A stretch of DNA of 64,000 bases. Source: Mesorhizobium sp. (GTDB taxonomy: Bacteria; Pseudomonadota; Alphaproteobacteria; Rhizobiales; Rhizobiaceae). Positions within the stretch are counted from its first letter, which is position 1. The number at the start of each line of letters is the position of its first letter. A program made the translations under genes and the position numbers. The notes under the pieces were generated by a model. The model searched no databases. It had not been told where the DNA came from and saw only the letters and a program-made list of their open reading frames with translations. Shown here in pieces: positions 45,742 to 54,053 of the stretch. The DNA lies in contig NZ_JAMLIG010000002.1 in NCBI RefSeq assembly GCF_023954305.1, positions 248,001 through 312,000 of the forward strand, written 5' to 3'.

Positions 45742-46575
45742 ATGGACAGCCCGACCAGCACCTTCTTCACCGTGACGCGCGACGGTCCCGTCGCGATCCT
45801 TGCCATGAACCGCCCGGACAAGGCCAATGGCATGACGCCCGATTTCTGGGCCGACCTGCCGCGGCTGATGGACGAACTCGGCCGCGACGAGACCGTGCGC
45901 GTCGCTATCCTGCGCGGCGAGGGCCGGCATTTCACCGGCGGCATGGATCTCGCCGCCTTCGCCGATATCGCAAAGCTGTTCGAGAGCGAACCGGGCCGCG
46001 CCGCCTATGCGATGCGCGATACGATCCTGCGCCTGCAGGAGGCATTCAATGCGATCGAGCGTGCCCGCTTTCCCGTCATCGCCGAGATCCACGGCGCCTG
46101 CATTGGCGCCGGCATCGATATGATCACGGCCTGCGACCTGCGCATCGCCTCGGAGGAGGCCTATTTCGCGATCGAGGAAATCCACATCGGCATGGCGGCC
46201 GACGTCGGCACGCTGCAACGCCTGCCGAAGCTGATTTCGCCCTCCTTCGCGGCCGAACTCGCCTATACCGGCCGGCGCTTCCTCGCCGACGAGGCCAGAG
46301 CGATCGGCCTCCTGTCGCAGGTGCTGCCCGATCGCCAAGCCCTTCAGTCGGCCTCCCGCGAACTGGCGCATGGCATCGCGAAAAAGTCTCCGCTGGCGAT
46401 TGCCGGCATCAAGCGCAACCTCGCCTATGCGCGCGACCATTCGGTCGCCGACGGGCTCGACTACATCGCGACCTGGAACGCCGGCATGCTGCGCGGAGCG
46501 GACCTGATGACGGCGGTTCAGGCCAAGATGACGAAGACCAAGGCGACGTTCGTGGATCTGCTGCAGCCCTCTTGA
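45742..46575 (+). CDS. Crotonase family protein, dienoyl-CoA isomerase type
   Basis: A 277-residue enoyl-CoA hydratase/isomerase family member. In the segment GAGIDMITACDLRIASEEA and IEEIHIGMAADVGTLQRLPK it resembles mammalian delta(3,5)-delta(2,4)-dienoyl-CoA isomerase. The three acidic residues of that enzyme have counterparts at Asp126, Glu146 and Asp154 with identical spacing (20 and 8). It probably acts in beta-oxidation of unsaturated acyl-CoAs. GAGG lies 6 bases before ATG 45742; another ATG is 15 bases upstream. Confidence 0.88.
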   Translation: MDSPTSTFFTVTRDGPVAILAMNRPDKANGMTPDFWADLPRLMDELGRDETVRVAILRGEGRHFTGGMDLAAFADIAKLFESEPGRAAYAMRDTILRLQEAFNAIERARFPVIAEIHGACIGAGIDMITACDLRIASEEAYFAIEEIHIGMAADVGTLQRLPKLISPSFAAELAYTGRRFLADEARAIGLLSQVLPDRQALQSASRELAHGIAKKSPLAIAGIKRNLAYARDHSVADGLDYIATWNAGMLRGADLMTAVQAKMTKTKATFVDLLQPS

Positions 46576-46635
46576 TCCCCGTTTGCCAGCCGGAGCAATT
46601 GGATTAGACTGCCTTCACGATTGGAGCAGGGCCCG

Positions 46636-46920
46636 ATGGCAAAGGTCGAAACGATAGCCGTGTCTACGAAAACCGGCGACAACCTCCGCAGGATGGTCGA
46701 GGCCGGGAATTATGCGTCGGCCGACGACGTCATTCGTGCGGGCCTGGAAGCGCTTGCTGAGAAGGCCGCTGCTGAGGCCGACGATCTGGCCTGGGTAAAG
46801 GCACGGATTAGAGCCTCGGTGGACGATACGCGCCCCGGCTATTCTTCGGAAGAAGTTCGTCGACATATCGACGAACTACTCATCCGAGCAGAAGGCCGCC
46901 GACGTGATTCGGCGGCATAG
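46636..46920 (+). CDS. parD: ParD-like (CopG/RHH) antitoxin
   Basis: A 94-residue antitoxin. The N-terminal ribbon-helix-helix is KVETIAVSTKTGDNLRRMVE, and AGNYASADDVIRAGLEAL is the ParD signature. The C-terminal part (VRRHIDELLIRAEGRRR) wraps the toxin. ATG 46636 follows GGAGCAGGG. The toxin gene overlaps its 3' end by 17 bases. Confidence 0.9.
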   Translation: MAKVETIAVSTKTGDNLRRMVEAGNYASADDVIRAGLEALAEKAAAEADDLAWVKARIRASVDDTRPGYSSEEVRRHIDELLIRAEGRRRDSAA

Positions 46921-47239
46921 GGTCGGTTTCCGCGATTCTGCGTGGAGCGATCTTGACCAAATATTCTGGTACATCGTCGAAGCAAGCGGCAATCCCCGGG
47001 TCGCATATGCTTACACACGCAGGATTCAAGAACGGTGTTTGCGCTTGGCAGATGCACCGCACGGTGGCCGAGCTCGCAATGACCTTGCTCCCGGTCTCCG
47101 GACGGTTCCATTCGAGCGCTCGGCTATTATCTGCTACGTCGTCGAAGACGATACCTGCTGGGTTACCAACATCTTCCACCGCGGCCGCGACTACGAGGCG
47201 ATCCTGCGCGCAGAACCGCCGGCCGAAACCGAGGATTGA
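46904..47239 (+). CDS. parE: ParE/RelE-family toxin
   Basis: A 111-residue toxin. The start is GTG at 46904 inside the antitoxin gene. Typical ParE pattern: VGFRDSAWSDLDQIFWYI, LADAPHGGRARNDLAPGLRT, and the strand VTNIFHRGRDYEAIL. ParE toxins poison gyrase; RelE relatives cleave mRNA. Here the family is assigned by pattern and by the ParD partner. The stop abuts that of the convergent sterol-desaturase-like gene. Confidence 0.9.
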   Translation: MIRRHRVGFRDSAWSDLDQIFWYIVEASGNPRVAYAYTRRIQERCLRLADAPHGGRARNDLAPGLRTVPFERSAIICYVVEDDTCWVTNIFHRGRDYEAILRAEPPAETED

Positions 47240-48193
47240 TCATTCCGCCGGCCGCAATCCCGCGTCGGCCGGCAATCCCGGCTTGCCCGCCTCGCCCGGG
47301 TTGCGCCTGACATAGTCCGCCTTCAGGCTTTCGGACGTCTGGCGCGACCCGTCATGGCTCCAGCCCGGCGGCATGAACAGGTAGCCGAGGCGCTGGCGGA
47401 GCGTCAGGCCGGGGCGGACAACGTCCTTGAAGATGCCGACATATTCGTGGAATGCGACCTTGAGCGGATTGAACGTGCCGATGTTCTTCACGATTCCATA
47501 GCGCGGCCGGTCTTCCTCAAGTTCCTCGACAAAGGTGCCGAACATCCGGTCCCAGATGATCAGCGTGCCGGCGTAGTTCGCGTCCAGATAGCGCGGATTG
47601 GTCGCGTGATGGACGCGATGATGCGAGGGCGTATTGAACACGAATTCGAACCAGCGCGGCAGCTTGCCGATCGCTTCCGTGTGGATCCAGAACTGCCAGA
47701 CGAGGTTGAACCCGAAGACGAAGGCAATGACCGCCGGATGAAATCCGAGGAGGACGAGCGGCGCCTGCAGCACGAACATGCCGGTAAACAGCCCGGTCCA
47801 GCTTTGCCTGAGCGCCGTCGACAGATTGTAGTGCTGGCTGGAGTGATGGTTGACGTGTTCGGCCCACACCCAGCGCACCCTATGCGCGATGCGGTGGTAC
47901 CAGTAGTAGCGCAGATCGTCGAGCAGGAAGGCCGCGACGAACACCCAGATCGAGAGTCCGAGGTCGAAGAAGCGGTACTGCCACAGCCACGCCAGCGCGC
48001 TGAACGAGACGAAGCCGAGCAGCAGGCCGGCGACGACGTTGCCGGTTCCCATCAGGAGGCTGGTCAGCGCATCGCGGGTTTCGAACTCGCCTTTGGCGCG
48101 GCCAGTGCGCACCAGCCAGAGTTCGAGCAGGATCGCGATGACGAAAAACGGGATCGCGATTTCGGTCACGTTGGGGAACGAATAGGTTTCCAT
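47240..48193 (-). CDS. Sterol desaturase/fatty-acid hydroxylase family protein
   Basis: A 317-residue membrane protein with about four to five transmembrane helices and the tripartite His motif of diiron hydroxylases: YHRIAHR, WAEHVNHHSS, and HHRVHH. The substrate may be a sterol, hopanoid, carotenoid or fatty acyl chain. It overlaps the preceding small membrane gene by one base. The C-terminal 60 residues are hydrophilic. Confidence 0.9.
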   Translation of the reverse strand: METYSFPNVTEIAIPFFVIAILLELWLVRTGRAKGEFETRDALTSLLMGTGNVVAGLLLGFVSFSALAWLWQYRFFDLGLSIWVFVAAFLLDDLRYYWYHRIAHRVRWVWAEHVNHHSSQHYNLSTALRQSWTGLFTGMFVLQAPLVLLGFHPAVIAFVFGFNLVWQFWIHTEAIGKLPRWFEFVFNTPSHHRVHHATNPRYLDANYAGTLIIWDRMFGTFVEELEEDRPRYGIVKNIGTFNPLKVAFHEYVGIFKDVVRPGLTLRQRLGYLFMPPGWSHDGSRQTSESLKADYVRRNPGEAGKPGLPADAGLRPAE

Positions 48194-48645
48194 CAGGCGG
48201 CCCTCCTGCCGCGGTCGGATCCGGCGAGCATTTGCGCGACCCGATCCGCATCCTCCGCGGTCGCGAATTCGAACCGCGCACCGGGAAAGGTGAAATCCGA
48301 AAAGCGGATCAGGATCGCCGACTGACCGCTGCGCCGCAGGGAGGCAACGTCGGCCGGCCCGTAAAGCCGTGTCAGGAACTTGGCGCCGACCGCATGGACG
48401 AGGCCGACACGGCCGTCTGCCACATCGAGGAACGCAGACCGGCGGTCGAGCGTCACATGCGTCCGCTCGATCGACAGATCCGGGTAGTCGATCGCGAAAC
48501 GCTCTACCGCCGCTTCGGCCGTATCGATCGAAGCGGCGCGGCTTCCTCCCGTGAAATGAATCGCCGCCACGATCATGCCCACTCCGATCACGACCAGCGC
48601 GGCGAGGATCGGCAGACTCATCCAGCTCCTCCTGGCATCGGGCAT
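48193..48645 (-). CDS. Hypothetical protein with one transmembrane helix
   Basis: A 150-residue protein. One N-terminal membrane helix (LPILAALVVIGVGMIVAAI) leads to a periplasmic or cytoplasmic domain of about 115 residues, with alternating strands and helices (ERTHVTLDRRSAFLDVADGR, FSDFTFPGARFEFAT). No known family is recognised. It is translationally coupled to the sterol-desaturase-like gene, so a role as partner is plausible. Confidence 0.75.
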   Translation of the reverse strand: MPDARRSWMSLPILAALVVIGVGMIVAAIHFTGGSRAASIDTAEAAVERFAIDYPDLSIERTHVTLDRRSAFLDVADGRVGLVHAVGAKFLTRLYGPADVASLRRSGQSAILIRFSDFTFPGARFEFATAEDADRVAQMLAGSDRGRRAA

Positions 48646-48677
48646 CGTCTCGCGCCCTTGGTGCCGACCATAGCAGC

Positions 48678-48695
48678 TTTGACGTTTACGTCAAA
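48678..48695. promoter_or_regulatory. 18-bp palindromic operator candidate
   Basis: TTTGACGT-TT-ACGTCAAA has perfect 8-bp arms around a 2-bp centre. It lies 33-50 bases before the start of the 48193-48645 gene, after the phytoene-synthase-like stop at 48700. The pattern resembles MerR-family operators such as LiuR. As RNA it could also form a weak hairpin. Confidence 0.5.
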
Positions 48696-48699
48696 ACAT

Positions 48700-49530
48700 T
48701 CACCAGCCGCGTTGGGCGCGGCGAAACAGTTCCCAATGGCGGCGCAGGGCGGAAATATCGGCGGCGGGGGCCTGCCAGGCGGCGGTCGCGACGATTCGAT
48801 CTAGCCGCGCCGGCGCGGTCGCCAGAGGCAGAAAGGCGGGCCGCAGGGAGAGAGGGAGCCCCGCCGCTCCCCCGAGGAATGCGCGCAGGTGTTCGCTGGC
48901 CAAGGATTTCATTGCGCCCACCACAGAGGCCATGGCTGTCTCGGGTTCTCCGGCGAGATAGGCCTCCCGGTCGATCCCCGACGCGGCGAGCACTTCGGCT
49001 GGCACGAAGCACTGACCCCGCCTCCTGTGCAGCGGCATCAAGCGGAGCAGCCGCAGCACACCCGCCGCGCAGCCCGCATGCCCTGACAGCGCGGCAGCAT
49101 TGGCAGCCGCGTCGGCATCCAGCACCATCCCCGCGAGCTGGAAAACGGCCGAGGCCGTTTCGCCGCAATAGCCTTCGAGGTCGGTCCGGGTGGGCATCGG
49201 ATCGTCGTACAGGTCGAAAATACGGGCTTCCAGATAGTCGAGAAACGGTTGCAGCGGCAGCCGGCCGCCCGCGATGGTTTCGAGCAACGCAGCCGCGATC
49301 GGGTGGCCGCTCGCCTCGCCCGCGGAAAGTACGTCGCGCCACCATTGCAGCCGAATCTCGCCGGGCATCGGCTCCGAGACCAGGTCGCGGATGCGGGCGA
49401 TCTCCGCATCGAAGGCGTAGAGCGACAGCAGAGCATGCCGTTTCGCCTCCGGAGCGTAGAGTACGCTGAGATACCGGTCCGCATCGGCCTTGCGGACGAT
49501 ATCGGCGAGGTAAGGATCGAAAGACGCCAT
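48700..49530 (-). CDS. Phytoene/squalene synthase family protein (NDUFAF6-like)
   Basis: A 276-residue protein of the squalene/phytoene synthase fold. It lacks the aspartate-rich DxxxD pair of true synthases; RYLSVLYAPEAKRHALLSLY and GEIRLQWWRDVL are typical of the branch that includes human NDUFAF6, a complex I assembly factor. It starts directly at the end of the Mth938-like gene, with secDF upstream. A role in complex I assembly is inferred from that relationship. Confidence 0.85.
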   Translation of the reverse strand: MASFDPYLADIVRKADADRYLSVLYAPEAKRHALLSLYAFDAEIARIRDLVSEPMPGEIRLQWWRDVLSAGEASGHPIAAALLETIAGGRLPLQPFLDYLEARIFDLYDDPMPTRTDLEGYCGETASAVFQLAGMVLDADAAANAAALSGHAGCAAGVLRLLRLMPLHRRRGQCFVPAEVLAASGIDREAYLAGEPETAMASVVGAMKSLASEHLRAFLGGAAGLPLSLRPAFLPLATAPARLDRIVATAAWQAPAADISALRRHWELFRRAQRGW

Positions 49531-49935
49531 TCAGTCGACCGCGACGAGCGCGGCCGCAACCGCGCGCTCATCGGCAAGGAGAACGTTGAAGGTGCGTATG
49601 GCAGCACCCGTGGACATAGGCTCGTCAGCGATGCCGGCCGCCCGCAGCGCTTCGCGCACCGGCTTCGGCAAAGGACGCAAATCTCGCCCGGTCCCGATCA
49701 GCAGGATCTCGATATCCGAGCTTTCGGCAAGCACCTTCGCCAGATCATCGATGTCGACCGCGGGCGGATCCTTCGGCTCCCAGCCATGGATACCCGAAGG
49801 CAGGCACAGGATCGAACCGCGGTGCGACATGTCGGCGAAGCGGAAGCCGCCATTGCCGTACGAGTCGATCGGCGCGCGGCCCGGGAAATGAGCCTCGCGC
49901 ATGATGATGCCCGGGCCGTTGGGGGCCTGAGCCAT
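49531..49935 (-). CDS. Mth938-like domain protein (NDUFAF3-like)
   Basis: A 134-residue protein. Markers are the IDSYGNGGFRFADM segment, GSILCLPSGIHGWEP, and IEILLIGTGRDLRPLP. The family includes mitochondrial NDUFAF3, needed for complex I assembly, and lies next to secDF in many alphaproteobacteria. It starts 3 bases after secDF and is followed with no gap by the NDUFAF6-like gene. Confidence 0.9.
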   Translation of the reverse strand: MAQAPNGPGIIMREAHFPGRAPIDSYGNGGFRFADMSHRGSILCLPSGIHGWEPKDPPAVDIDDLAKVLAESSDIEILLIGTGRDLRPLPKPVREALRAAGIADEPMSTGAAIRTFNVLLADERAVAAALVAVD

Positions 49936-49938
49936 GTG

Positions 49939-52494
49939 TCAGGCCTTCGTCGGGGTCGGCCCGGTGTCCTGCTTGGCGACCGCCTTTTCGTCCCGCTCGA
50001 ACATTTCCGGCCGCAGCTTGAAGAGGATCAGCAGCGGGCCGGCGACGAAGATCGAGGAATAGGTGCCGACGACGATGCCGAAGATCATCGCCAGAGTGAA
50101 TGACGCAATCACCTCGCCGCCGAAAAGATAGAGCGAGATCAGGGCGAAGAGCGTCGTGATACCGGTCAGGAAGGTGCGCGACAGGGTCTGGTTCATCGAC
50201 AGGTCGAGCAGTTGCTCCATCGGCATCTTTTTGTACCGTCTGAGGTTTTCCCGCACGCGATCGTAGACGACCACGGTGTCGTTGATCGAGTAGCCCACTA
50301 CCGTCAGCACGGCAGCGATACTTGATAGATTGAACTCAAGGCCGAGCACGACGTAGAGCCCGATCACCATGATCACGTCGTGAGCGGTGGTCAGGATAGC
50401 CCCTACGCCGAACTGCCACTCGAATCGGAACCAGATGTAGACCAGCATCGCGAACAATGCGACCAGAACCCCGATGGTGCCCGCGCGGGCGAGTTCGCTC
50501 GATATGGTGGGACCCACCGATTCGATTCGGCGGAACTCGTAGTCGGCCGAGAGCTCGCCACGCACTTTCTCGACGACGCTCTGCTCGGCATTGTCGCCGG
50601 CGCCTTGGCCTTCGATCCGGATCAGATACTCGCCCGCGGTGCCGATGGCCTGCACCTGCACGTCGCCGAGGTTGAGATCGCCCAGCCGAGCGCGGATGTC
50701 GCCGGCGTCGCCTGCTCCCTGGACTGCCTTGACCTCGATCGAGGAGCCTCCGCGGAAGTCGATGCCGTAGTTCATCTCCACGGTCATGAAGAGCACGACG
50801 CAGATGACGGAGGTGATTCCCGAAAAGGCAAAGGCGACCTTGCGCCACGCCATGAAAGGCACTTTCGTGTCGTCCGGGACGATTTTGATGCCACGCGGCA
50901 TTTCTGTCGGACGGGTCCGGCGCAGCCACATGGCAATCATCCAGCGGGTCAGGGTGAATGCGGTAAACACCGTCGTCACGATACCGATGGCAAGCGTCAC
51001 CGCGAAGCCGCGGATCGGACCCGATCCGAGATAGAACAGGATGACGGCGGCGATCAGCGTCGTCATGTTGGCGTCGACGACGGTCGCGAGGGCTCGCGAG
51101 AAGCCGGCATCGAGCGATTGCACGATGGAGCGGCCGGCTCGCCGTTCCTCCCTCACGCGCTCGAAAATGATGACATTGGAATCGACCGCCATGCCCATGG
51201 TGAGCACGATACCGGCGATGCCCGGCAGGGTGAGCGTCGCGCCGAGGATGGACAGCGCCGCGACGATCAGCGCGACGTTGGCGATCAGCGCGATGTTGGC
51301 GATGATGCCGAGCGAGCCGTAGGCAAGGACCATGAACGCGAGCACCAGCACTGCCGCGATGGCCGAGGCGAATTGGCCGGCGGCGATGGAATCGGCGCCC
51401 AGGCTCGGCCCGACCGTGCGTTCCTCGATGATCGTCAGCGTCGCGGGCAGCGCGCCGGCGCGCAAAAGCACGGCGAGATCGTTGGCGCCCTCGACGCTGA
51501 AATTGCCGGAAATCTGCCCGGTTCCGCCGAGGATGGGTTCGCGGATCTGCGGCGCCGAGATCACCTGATTGTCGAGGATGATCGCGAAAAGCCTTCCGAC
51601 ATTTGCCTGCGTCGCCTGGCCGAACAGCGTCGCGCCGCGATTGTCGAAGCGGAAGGAAACGACCGGCTCGCTTGTCCGCTGATCAAAAGTCGCCTGCGCG
51701 TCGACGAGATTTTCGCCTGATACGATCACCCGCGTCTCGATCAGATAGGCCTGCGGCGGATCGTCGGTCGAATACATGACCACGGTGCCGGCCGGCGGCC
51801 GGCCTTCGATCGCCTCCTGCACAGGCATCGACTGGTCGACCATCTGGAAGGTAAGTTTCGCGGTCTGACCGAGGATGTCCTTCAGCCGATCCGGATCCTG
51901 CAGGCCTGGAACCTGCACGAGAATGCGGTCAGCGCCCTGTCTCTGGATCAGAGGCTCCGTCGTGCCGAGTTCGTTGACGCGGCGGCCGACGACTTCGATC
52001 GACTGCTCGAGCGCCGAACTCATGCGATAAGTTATGCCGGCCTCGGTGAGCGTGTAGCGCAGCAGTCCGGGCTCCGGTTCGTCGAACTCGAGTTCGACGA
52101 TCGAGCCGCCGCTGAACAGTCCCGCCGCCACCGGCGCGGTAAGGCTTGCAAGCGCGTCCTTCGCCTTCTGCACGTCGGCCGCGTCTCGTATGCGGACCTG
52201 GACGGAGTTTCCTGTTCCCGACAGACCGGTATAGCCTATGCGCGCGTCGCGGAGCCCGGCCCTGATGTCGTTGCGGGTGGTCTCGAGCCGCTCCTCGACC
52301 AGGTCGTTGCGGTCGAGCTGCAGCAGAATGTGCGAGCCGCCCTGGAGGTCGAGACCGAGGGTCATCTGGTTCCGGAGGAAGCCGGGCAGCGAATTCAATG
52401 CGGACTGCGGAAAGAGGTTCGGGGCGGCAAACAGCACGCCGCCGGCCACGATCAGCCAGATGAGGATGGTTTTCCAGCGCGTGAAATGGAGCAT
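49939..52494 (-). CDS. secDF: Fused protein translocase SecD-SecF
   Basis: An 851-residue RND-like membrane protein joining SecD (about 1-515) and SecF (about 540-851). SecD begins with MLHFTRWKTILIWLIV, then LGLDLQGGSHILLQLD and the large periplasmic domain; its membrane part has GMAVDSNVIIFERVREE. SecF has NYGIDFRGGSSIEV and VVGYSINDTVVVYDRVREN. About 12 helices in all. It uses proton flow to pull proteins across the membrane with SecYEG. The ATG at 52494 follows GGAACGG. yajC lies just upstream. Confidence 0.97.
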   Translation of the reverse strand: MLHFTRWKTILIWLIVAGGVLFAAPNLFPQSALNSLPGFLRNQMTLGLDLQGGSHILLQLDRNDLVEERLETTRNDIRAGLRDARIGYTGLSGTGNSVQVRIRDAADVQKAKDALASLTAPVAAGLFSGGSIVELEFDEPEPGLLRYTLTEAGITYRMSSALEQSIEVVGRRVNELGTTEPLIQRQGADRILVQVPGLQDPDRLKDILGQTAKLTFQMVDQSMPVQEAIEGRPPAGTVVMYSTDDPPQAYLIETRVIVSGENLVDAQATFDQRTSEPVVSFRFDNRGATLFGQATQANVGRLFAIILDNQVISAPQIREPILGGTGQISGNFSVEGANDLAVLLRAGALPATLTIIEERTVGPSLGADSIAAGQFASAIAAVLVLAFMVLAYGSLGIIANIALIANVALIVAALSILGATLTLPGIAGIVLTMGMAVDSNVIIFERVREERRAGRSIVQSLDAGFSRALATVVDANMTTLIAAVILFYLGSGPIRGFAVTLAIGIVTTVFTAFTLTRWMIAMWLRRTRPTEMPRGIKIVPDDTKVPFMAWRKVAFAFSGITSVICVVLFMTVEMNYGIDFRGGSSIEVKAVQGAGDAGDIRARLGDLNLGDVQVQAIGTAGEYLIRIEGQGAGDNAEQSVVEKVRGELSADYEFRRIESVGPTISSELARAGTIGVLVALFAMLVYIWFRFEWQFGVGAILTTAHDVIMVIGLYVVLGLEFNLSSIAAVLTVVGYSINDTVVVYDRVRENLRRYKKMPMEQLLDLSMNQTLSRTFLTGITTLFALISLYLFGGEVIASFTLAMIFGIVVGTYSSIFVAGPLLILFKLRPEMFERDEKAVAKQDTGPTPTKA

Positions 52495-52534
52495 GGCTTC
52501 CGTTCCTCTCGACCGGCCTTCTGCGGGCCGTATC

Positions 52535-52879
52535 TCAGCTTTTGGCGTTCTGGTTGGCGACCGGTTCGCCCTTGGCACGGACCTCGGCGATCGTCGCGCG
52601 CAGCGCCGTGACCTTCAGATTGTTTCCCAAATCGACTTCGACCTCGCCTCTCTCGTCGATGACCTTGGTCACCTTGCCGATGAGGCCGCCGCCGGTGACC
52701 ACCTGGTCCCCGCGGCGGATGTTCTTCAGCATTTCCTCGCGCTTCTTCATCTGCGTGCGCTGCGGACGGATGATCAGGAAATACATGATCACGAAGATCA
52801 GCACGAAAGGCAGGATGCTGATCAGCATGTCCGGCGCGCCGGCGACGCCGGTCTGCGCGAATGCAGGTGTGACGAACAT
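52535..52879 (-). CDS. yajC: Preprotein translocase subunit YajC
   Basis: A 114-residue protein with one transmembrane helix (LISILPFVLIFVIMYFLIIR) directly followed by RPQRTQMKKREEMLKNIRRG and GDQVVTGGGLIGKV. It joins SecDF in the holo-translocon. secDF starts 40 bases downstream on the same strand. Confidence 0.96.
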   Translation of the reverse strand: MFVTPAFAQTGVAGAPDMLISILPFVLIFVIMYFLIIRPQRTQMKKREEMLKNIRRGDQVVTGGGLIGKVTKVIDERGEVEVDLGNNLKVTALRATIAEVRAKGEPVANQNAKS

Positions 52880-53066
52880 AGGGAACTCCCGAAAGGACGA
52901 AGGGCCGGTCCGTGCGGGCCAGCCGAGGTGCGCGGAATATAGTCAGTCGAGGCGTCAATGCAACCGCGCGCGCCCTTCCCGGCCTCGCTTTTCCCGCGTG
53001 TTCTCGCATGTTATGCCGCCACGCGTTCCGCCACAGACCGGCCGGATGCGAAGGATGTAGGACCGA

Positions 53067-53933
53067 ATGACGCAGGAAACCATTGAGGAGAAACTCGAAC
53101 GGCTGATCGAGGCCGTCGCGCGGCTCGCCCCGCCCGCGTCTCCGCCGGCTGACTTCTCCGGTGCCGAGGGCTTCGTCTGGGACGCCGAGCGCGGCTATCC
53201 GGCGCCGGTCGAGCGGGTGAGCCGCGTCGACATCGGCCTGATCAAGGGCGTCGACCGCGTGCGCGACATCCTCGTCGACAACACGCTGCGCTTCGCCTCC
53301 GGCCTGCCTGCCAACAACGTGCTGCTCTGGGGCGCGCGCGGCATGGGCAAGTCGTCGCTGGTCAAGGCTGCGCATGCGCTGGCCAACCGCGAAGGACAAG
53401 ACGCAGGCCGGCTGAAACTCATCGAGATCCACCGCGAGGACATCTCGACGCTACCGCGACTTCTCGGCCTGCTGAAGACCGAGCCCTACCGCTTCATCCT
53501 CTTCTGCGACGACCTCTCCTTCGACAGCGACGACACGTCCTACAAGTCGCTCAAGGCGGCGCTCGACGGCGGTGTCGAGGGCCGACCCGCGAACGTCATC
53601 TTCTACGCCACATCGAACCGGCGGCACCTGCTGCCGCGCGACATGATCGAGAACGAACGCTCGACCGCCATCAATCCGCACGAGGCGGTTGAAGAGAAGG
53701 TGTCGCTGTCCGACCGGTTCGGCCTGTGGCTCGGCTTCCACAAGTGCAGCCAGGACGACTATCTCGACATGATCCGGGGCTATGTCGACCATTTCGGCAT
53801 CCGGATCGAACCCGAAACGCTGCGCTTCGAGGCGCTCGAATGGGCCACTACCCGCGGCAGCCGGTCGGGCCGGGTGGCCTGGCAGTTCGTCCAGGACCTC
53901 GCCGGGCGGCTCGGCCAAAAAATCTCCGAATGA
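53067..53933 (+). CDS. DUF815 family ATP-binding protein
   Basis: A 288-residue AAA-type ATPase. Walker A is WGARGMGKSSLVKA, Walker B is RFILFCDDLSFD, and the sensor Asn is in FYATSNRRHLLPRDM. The family is widespread and uncharacterised. It is divergent from yajC and convergent with nlpD, often found near secDF and nlpD in Rhizobiales. Confidence 0.92.
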   Translation: MTQETIEEKLERLIEAVARLAPPASPPADFSGAEGFVWDAERGYPAPVERVSRVDIGLIKGVDRVRDILVDNTLRFASGLPANNVLLWGARGMGKSSLVKAAHALANREGQDAGRLKLIEIHREDISTLPRLLGLLKTEPYRFILFCDDLSFDSDDTSYKSLKAALDGGVEGRPANVIFYATSNRRHLLPRDMIENERSTAINPHEAVEEKVSLSDRFGLWLGFHKCSQDDYLDMIRGYVDHFGIRIEPETLRFEALEWATTRGSRSGRVAWQFVQDLAGRLGQKISE

Positions 53934-53938
53934 AAAAT

Positions 53939-53996
53939 CCGCCCTGCCTTTGGCGCCGCGCCGGATGTCTCCGGAGCGAGATCAAAGGCAGGGCGG
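53939..53996. terminator. 14-bp inverted repeat between DUF815 gene and nlpD
   Basis: CCGCCCTGCCTTTG at 53939-53952 is perfectly complementary to CAAAGGCAGGGCGG at 53983-53996, with a 30-base spacer that itself contains CCGGA-type pairing. It lies between convergent genes. There is no T run, so it may work as a roadblock or RNA 3'-end protector rather than a classical terminator. Confidence 0.5.
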
Positions 53997-54053
53997 GACC
54001 GGAGTTGGCGCGGCGGGCTGGAGGTCCGAACGTCGCGCTGAGGCTCTTCCTGG

